From Neoceratodus forsteri (Eukaryota > Chordata > Ceratodontiformes > Ceratodontidae), in NCBI GenBank assembly GCA_016271365.2, contig CM028132.1, forward strand, positions 586,403,001-586,467,000: DNA of 64,000 nucleotides. Reading direction: 5' to 3'. A program made the translations under genes and the position numbers. The notes under the pieces were generated by a model, which searched no databases, was not told the origin of the DNA, and saw nothing but the letters and a program-made list of their open reading frames with translations. Positions within the stretch are counted from its first letter, which is position 1, and every line of letters starts with the position of its first letter. Shown piece after piece: positions 57,424-64,000 of the stretch.

Positions 57424-58985
57424 TATTTCTTTATCTATTTTAGTAAAACTCTATTTTTAGAGCCTACTTGGTCTGTCTTTGAATTTTCTTTTCTTTAACA
57501 AGTGAAGTATTATGGTTAAAGCAGACACTGTGCATAAGCTTGAATGGTGATACCAAACTGGAAAAAGGGGAGAGTTTAATCTGAGGTCTTTTATTAGAGT
57601 TTTCAAGGGTTCATTTCTGTACACCTGGTTAGGTGCCCATAGGCAAAGATATCTGGCCCCCAGAAGACAGAATTATCTGCGTCTGTGCATTGGGTACACT
57701 AGCAAGAGGTTTACAGTTTGAATCCCTCCAGAACTTGAGACCAAAGGTTGATTTGAACCCACAAAACAGACAGGAGGGTCACCCTGTTTCTGTTAACTGT
57801 TCACAAGACTGTGCTCTGAGGTTGGCACTGGGACAGTAGAGAGCTGACCTGCTGAGTGGGTTTGTGATAGGTACTACCTGAATACCTTACTTACCTCCCC
57901 AACTGGCATAGCTGAGAGCTGCCAAGGGTAGGGGATGCTGCACTTGACTGACCTGGAGACCTGCAGGAATGTGAGACACTGGCTCTGTAAGCAAGGACAA
58001 TGACACTTGGATTGGTGAAAAAAGCAGGTAAATTTTACCGAAAAGGTAAAAAAGTAGCTTGCACAGCCACTAATGGCACAACACACCTTTGCATAAATTT
58101 GTGAACAAATAAACATGAAATTGCAGTTTGATGAGACACTTTCTTTTCTTCTCTTTCCCAGCAGGGCACACCACCTCACTACACTCTCCCTGGAGACTGC
58201 ATATGCACACACCACTGACAAACCCTTCAGCACATCCAGTGTGCAGAGAGTTTAAGCAGGGAGAGCGACCAAAGAGGAGGGACCCAGACTAAGTAGGTGT
58301 CCAGTCAGAAGGGGCCTACTTCAGTGATAGAGACTGAAGAAGGACAGCCCTTATTCAATTAAAGTATAGGATTAGGGGATTGCCTTTATCCTAGAGTAGG
58401 ATCAGATAGGGTAGTGAATGAGGGCACGGAAAGAACAGTGAGCCTGCTGCTTCAAGTGCCTGATGATCCTGTTGTACCAAGTTTTCCTCACAGAAAAAAG
58501 CTCCCACCTGAAGAATTCATCACTTCTCCAGATTCCATCAACAAAGCTGCCGGCTCCAGAGGACCCTCAGAAGAATTTCTCAGAATTTTCATCAAAGAAA
58601 TTTTTCCAGAAAATCCAAAGGAGTGTGGTACAGTATTGTAAAAAACTTATTGCTACAATTTAGGGACTATAGTAAATGTCAAGTGACACTGAAGTAACAG
58701 AAAATTTACTTTAGTACTTCTGCATTTTAAAAGACATTTGTCATCTGAAGGACTGAATAGTTCAAGGACTGAGAGGGGAATATTGTCCTAGCTTTTAATG
58801 TACCAGTATGTGATATGTTTCATGTCACTGTAATTCCTGATTGCTTAAAGTGAATTTGTGTGTAGAAATGTGAAATGATTTTAACTGTGTAGAGCTAGAG
58901 AGTGAATACGAATAGTAACTGTGTAATTGATACCAGGGTAAGCATCTGGTATAAAAAAAAGTTGATAATGATGCTATGCAGACAC
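57424..58985. other. No recognised feature
   Basis: Frames up to 119 codons on either strand show no recognisable domain. A tttgaatccctcc at 57717 resembles a pol III B box but has no matching A box. Confidence 0.5.
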
Positions 58986-59389
58986 ATTTATCTCTTACTG
59001 AGTGGTCATTTATTGACTCGATTCCATATCCTGATTGTGCATTGATTTATTTTGTAAACAATTGTTTTTGATTCAAAATAAGTTGTTTCCCCTTAGCACT
59101 AGTAGAGACAGGGGTACTCATAATAGATGGTTTACTAAAGATATAAGAAACTGGATTAAGATGAGAAATTCTGCCTGGTCCAATTATAAATATTCCCACT
59201 CAACTGCTTTACTGAATAAGTATCATTTTTTGCATAATAAAGTGAGTCAATTAGTGAAAAAAGCTAAGCAGGAATTTTCTCCCTCTGGAGTTTTTAACTG
59301 TTTTATAGCAGACTTTTTCTTAGATGATAACAAACCACTTACTGAATACCAAAATCTCCTTGGGTCTGACTAATTAGCATCCAATTGAG

Positions 59390-59945
59390 TCTGATAATTT
59401 ATTAATTCTATAGACATTGCCAACTTGCTTAATGTTATGTATTCTGACTTGTCGTGCTACAAAACAAGTCTCACTAGCCAGTTAAAGAGCTGGTGACAAG
59501 TTCAGGAGAACATTAACAAAACCTAATATTAAGGCACAGTCCAGCTTGTATTTCCCATGATATAGCCCTCCTCCCTATTATTTATTACTGAGGTCATCTA
59601 TATGAAAACAGGATCTTTGCTCATGAAGAGTTTGTCTATTCCTGCTGCTTTCACCCTACCTGAAGTCACAAAGCACTGCTTGTGATATCACAGGTACTCC
59701 CATGGCAACAGATTATGATGTCACAACAGAGGAGTATGACTTAAAGTAGGGAGTAAGCTATAGAGACAGATGGACTCTAAAGAAACTCTAAGGGATAAAG
59801 ATAATATATTCATGCAAATTTCCTTTGTAATAAATAATGGGGAGGATAAATATATAAAACATAAATGGAATGCAGGCAGAATTGCACCTAGCTATTATGC
59901 TTTTTAAAGTTTTCTTTGTGTCGTCAGTAGCTATTTAAGGGGTGA
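59390..59945. other. Unassigned insertion within LINE
   Basis: About 550 bp without LINE similarity separates the linker from the RT fingers. AT-rich, no frame or repeat recognised; the TSD was not located. Confidence 0.4.
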
Positions 59946-60583
59946 TTTGTGTCTTGCTACATCCTCAGTCACTAGACCTATCTTTTATTTTTGTAGGGTA
60001 ACAAGAAAGGAGGTACTTAAGTTATTATTGACTATACTAAATAAATTCAGTGATTACGGGAAGGTGCTAGATGGGCGGTTTGTTAGGAGGGTTGCTCCTT
60101 TTGTTGCTGGTCCTTTGTGTTCAATATTTAATCTTTGTTTGATTTCTGGGCAATTTCTATTATCATGGAAATATGCTAAAATGGTCCCGATCCCTAAAAA
60201 AACAAATGCTGCATGTACCGACAACTTTCGTCCTCTCTCTATATTAAATCTATTAGTAAATTACTTGAAAAAATAGTTGCTAATCAATTTACTGAATATA
60301 TTGAGCTAAATAATGTTTTGTGTCCATAGCAACATGGGTTCTGCAAAAATCACGGAACTGAGATTGCCTTGGTCAGGTTAACGAATACTACCCTAAGAGG
60401 ATTTTAAAATGGTCTCATGACTTGGGCGTCTTTTTATGGAACTGACCAAGGTATTTTACTTAATAGATTATTCTTTGTTATGTTTAAAACTAGGCCAGTT
60501 GGGTTTTTTTGGATAATGTGGTTGGATGGTGTAGTGATTATTTGAGAAGTCGGACACAATCTGTTAATGTTGACACTACTTTT

Positions 60584-61430
60584 TATTTTATTTTTATTGA
60601 AATGTTTCACCAGGAAGGCACACTGAGTGACAAGTCGCTCATCTCCAAGTGTGACCTGGGGGGAAGGCGTACAGTAGGAATGAGTCTTTAAACATTCAAG
60701 TTACAAGATCAACATTAACATACAGTTGTAAGGCAGGAGCTACAAACAGTGCTACAACAGTGTTACGCATAATATGTAGAAAGAGTAGACAATAATAAGT
60801 GCCGGGTTAATAAGTAAACAAGTGCTTACCTAAAAGAAAAGGGGGAAAGGGGACGGAGGGGTGAGGTGGGGGTGGGGGAAGAGTCATGTCCCTGGAGACC
60901 CTTCTCAGGATGCGAGGAACCCTGCAAGGGGACTGGAGGGACCAGAGAGAAGGGGATAAGGCAGTGTCCCAGAGAGACCCCTTTAGGATTGTGGGGGAAG
61001 GGAGTAGATGAGAGATACAAGCCTCTTGGGGGGTAGGAGAGGGATCCATGGAGAGCATTCGGGGTCCTTTACATTCTGTGAGAGATCAAGGGAGGTCAGT
61101 AAGGGGGAGCAATTTTGGGGAAGGGGAGGAAAGCTAGAAATTAGGGGAGGGACATGGCAGGAGCAGCTAGGTGCAAGGTAATTATTGAGGGCAGAGCTGA
61201 TGGAGTAGGTGGAGGATGAGTGCTGGATTTAAGGGGGAGGGAATTCCAAGTTTTTAGGAGGTGGCGAGAGTAACCAGATTGGCCGAATTGAGTGGATCTG
61301 CGGGGGACAACCAGGGTATGGGAGTCAATGATCTAAAGGAATGGAAGGGTGGGGGTATGTTATAAAGGAGGTGAGGTAGAAAGGGAGCTCACCCAACCAG
61401 TGCTTGGAGGAGAATTTAGCACAGTGGGAG
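60584..61430 (-). mobile_element. 5'-truncated LINE 3' end, minus strand
   Basis: The minus strand ends in an A/T-rich tail at 60584-60600 and carries, near 61200-61400, a C-terminal ORF2-like segment (LPFYLTSF; HLLKTWNSLPLKSS type). cactact (60562-60580 region) on the left and cactatt at about 61430 on the right may be its target duplication. The tail motif tattgaaatgtttcaccagg also occurs at 22030. Confidence 0.6.
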
Positions 61431-61626
61431 AGCACTATTGCATCTTCTGTTTCTTCAACGGATCTTGGGGTGCCCCAAGGGTTCATTTTGGGCCCTATAT
61501 TCTTTATTAATTAATCAGTTACCCTTTCTTTGCAGTTCTTGTGAATGTGTTTTGTATGCAGATGATCTGATTTTGCTTTATCAATCTAATTCTATTCCAC
61601 AGTTGACATCTGTTTTTGAGCAGTAA

Positions 61627-64000
61627 TTTTTATTTATTTATTTATTTTGAAAGTTGGATTTACAACCTTTGAGTCAGGGACTCGTTTACAAAGGCACCTC
61701 ATCACAGGGAGGGTAGACATGGTTACAGTGTGAGATACAACAGTGGTAACATACAGGTGCAATACATATAAAAAAAGAACACAATATGACAGTGGTTTGT
61801 GGGATAAAGTTACATGTAGTAAATAGCAATTGTATAAAAAAAAAGAAAGGGGGTAGCAGTCAAGCGGACATTGTCAAGGCTATGGACAAGAAATGGGAAG
61901 GGATCCCAACATTAGGTTGATTAAGGGCAACTACAGCTTTGGGCACCAAAGAGGTGGTTACGGAGAATGATTTTAAAGGGACCAATTTTGGTAGACTTAG
62001 TGACAGAGAGTGGGAGGGAGTTGAACCATGTGGGGGTGTGGTAATGGAAGGACCTTTGGGCTAGAGAGGTCTTGGTATGGGTCACCAGAAAGATGGCCTT
62101 AACTGAGCTATGGGTGGCAATGGATGGGGATGCAAGCCGCAGGGATGCAGTGACCCCTGGGAGTCCTAGCAGGGATTTTTTGGCAAGTTAGCAGGTTTGG
62201 TAGTGCAGGCACTCCTCCAAGGTGAGCAGGTTGGCGGTGGAATAGAACAGGCAAATATGGGTGCGGAGGGATGCACCAGTCAGGAGCCTACAGGCCTTGC
62301 TTATCGAGGTCTGCATTCTTGTGAGAGCGGTATGGTCTGCTGCAGCATAGACAGGTAGGCCCTAGTCCACTAGGGACAGGACAGAGGAGTTGATGGCCAG
62401 TTGGAGAGCGGTTTGGGGGAGGCAATCTCTGTGGCAATAGAGAAGGCCAATCCGAGAGTTTATGGCTGAGGACAGAGTATTGATGTGAGTATGGAATGTA
62501 AGAGCCAAGTTGAAAGTGATGCCCAGGTACTTGTAGGATGACATCTGCTCGAGAGGGTAAGCATTACTGGGGAGAATGCAGAAGGGGGCATTTTTGGCAT
62601 AGATTTGTTTTTTTTTAGGTTAATGACCAGCCAGTGGTCAAGGAACCACTTTTTGGCTTAGTTGAATGTGTGCTTCAGGGATTCCTGTAGAGATGTAGGG
62701 TCAGGGTGGGAGGCAAGGAGAACTGCATCATCAGCATAAAGTACCATATTGCCCGAGCAGAAGCTGGGGAGGGTATTGAGAAATAGGCTGAACAGAACGG
62801 GCCCCAGGATGGAACCCTGGGGGACCCCACGAGCGAATGGGCAGGGTATTGGACAGGGTGCCATTTACCTTCACGTGCTGTGATCTGGCTGCAAGGTAAC
62901 TGGTGAACCAAGCCAGTGGGCCAGGGGAGAAGCCAAGTTGGTGGAGGGAGACAAGTAGGAGGGGGTGACAGACACTGTCAAATGCCTTGGAGAGGTCAAT
63001 GAACACTGCACCCGCAACATGACCAGAGTCGAGAGCAGAGTGGAGGTGCTGGGAGAACTCTAGGAGGGCTGTTGTGGTGCTGTGTCCAGGGTGGAATCCA
63101 TGTTGTTCTGGACACAGCAGGTCATATTTGGCCAGATACTCGGAGAGCTGAATGGCCACTATTTTTTTCTAGTGCTTTGGAGAGAGAGGGAGAATGGAGA
63201 TGGGCCTGAAATTGTTAGGGGAGGTTCTATGTCAACTCTTATGAACAGGGGTGATTTCTGCAATTTTCCAGGCACTGGGAAACTGGACAAGAGATAGTGA
63301 CCAGTTTAAAAGGTTGGTGAGAGGGGCTAGTACAGTATCTAGGACTAATGGGAGACTCCTGGAGTCCAGGGGATCACAGCTGGGGTTGTTGCTAGCTAAG
63401 GCTTTTTGCAGATGAGGCCTGGCTTCAAGGGGTGATATAGCACACAGGTAGAAAGGGGGGCGATCCGAGGTGGATGTGTGGAGGCAGGGATAGGGTCGAA
63501 AAAGTAGTTGGGGAGGACAGAGCTTAGATCTGAGAAAGCCATATTGAGGCACTCAGCTATGCAAGGAGGATTAGTAGTGTTGGTACCGTCTATGGAAAGT
63601 AGTGATGGTGGGGGGTAGCAGGTCTTTCCATTGAGCTCTTTCATATTGTCCCAGAAGGCACGGGATGAGCCCCAAGTGGATTCAAGGGTGGCTTGATAAT
63701 ATTTGGCCTTAGCCTGCCTTATAGCCCAGGTGCACTTGTTACCTGCTGCATTATAGGCTTGTCTGTCAGCCAGTTTGCTTGTCTTGACAGCAATATGCCA
63801 TAGATTATATCTTTGTTTCAGTGTTTGGATGAGGGATGGGGAGATCCATGGGGTGTTGTGTTTCTTGGTACGGATTCTGGTCAGGGGGATGCAAAGGGCG
63901 CAGGCCTTGCGGATGGCACTAGAGAAATAGACTAGGGCAGAGACAATATCCATTGCGAGTAGGATTGGGGACCAGTCAAGCTGGGCTAGGTGCATTTTTA
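61627..64000 (-). pseudogene. L2/Rex1-like LINE, minus strand, runs off window
   Basis: From the right edge: linker frame 63396-63995 (TPWISPSLIQTLKQRYNLWH, NKCTWAIRQAKAKYYQATLE) and RT frames. 62731-63159 has LLCPEQHGFHPGHSTTTALL and FIDLSKAFDSVCHPLLLVSL; 62658-62864 has GVPQGSILGPVLFSLFLN and MVLYADDAVLLASH with YADD intact; 62362-62544 has SYKYLGITFNLALTFHTHIN. The 3' UTR ends with the complement of gactcaaaggttgtaaat and an (AATA)n tail at 61627. Same family as 17720-19345 and better preserved. Frameshifts are present. Confidence 0.75.

Larger units (their letters stand above)
58990..61626 (+). pseudogene. L2/Rex1-like LINE ORF2, interrupted
   Basis: Frame 59035-59373 is the basic linker between endonuclease and RT (RWFTKDIRNWIKMRNSAWSN, QLVKKAKQEF). 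After an unassigned insertion, 59947-60276 has RT fingers (VTRKEVLKLLLTIL, VPIPKKTNAACTDNFRPLSI). QHGFCKNHGTEIALVRLTN follows near 60330, and DNVVGWCSDYLRSRTQSVNV at 60509-60570. A LINE tail then intervenes (60584-61430), and the palm resumes at 61438-61626 with DLGVPQGFILGP and CVLYADDLILLYQS (catalytic YADD intact, frames shifted). It ends where the next LINE tail starts. Confidence 0.7.

Noticed and set aside
57700..57730. pol III B-box-like sequence, possible SINE
   Set aside because: No A box at the right distance and no tail.

Overview
The window looks like repeat-dense, non-genic vertebrate DNA. No host protein-coding gene, rRNA gene, functional tRNA gene or CRISPR array could be supported. 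Nearly all recognisable coding sequence belongs to broken transposable elements. The mixture (CR1 LINEs with an esterase-like ORF1, a Tx1-clade LINE, L2/Rex1-like LINEs, an endonuclease-bearing Penelope-like element, Ty3/gypsy LTRs with a PNMA-like Gag, a hAT element, many foldback MITEs) suggests a non-mammalian tetrapod with a large genome, most likely an amphibian. The species call is inference.

Layout. 1-4975: a Ty3/gypsy element on the minus strand (PNMA-like gag, tRNA-Thr-type primer binding site, long 5' LTR), the LTR split by a 1.64 kb non-autonomous hAT with an 8 bp target-site duplication (TSD). 4990-5760: CR1 tails in both orientations. 5978-7572: related LTR remnant with TSD CGTG. 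7690-14960: minus-strand CR1 stack; one long CR1 (esterase-like ORF1, endonuclease, RT) is interrupted by a 1.4 kb element carrying a 600 bp tandem repeat, by a 108 bp opposite-strand CR1 tail with a 10 bp TSD, and by a second CR1. 15430-17480: nested palindromes. 17720-19345: L2/Rex1-like LINE. 19620-20850: inverted repeat cluster and a tandem array of hairpin units. 22338-27599: complete non-autonomous LTR retrotransposon with TSD TATG. 29908-32127: a related, smaller LTR-flanked copy.

32804-33191: foldback with a 13 bp TSD. 33250-39342: near full-length Tx1-type LINE, abutted by a truncated SINE. 39897-40855: inverted-repeat elements. 41101-46101: Penelope-like element whose ORF sits between inverted arms of about 1.6 kb, bounded by a 12 bp TSD. 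46750-48760: nested satellite. 49233-53182 and 55512-57419: more LTRs of the gypsy group, the last with TSD TACA. 58990-64000: a plus-strand L2/Rex1-like LINE invaded by two minus-strand LINE tails, the second running off the window.

The sequences do not form a pathway. What they record is an insertion history: junctions with TSDs give the order in which elements landed. Boundaries without a TSD are estimates from sequence similarity read by eye.
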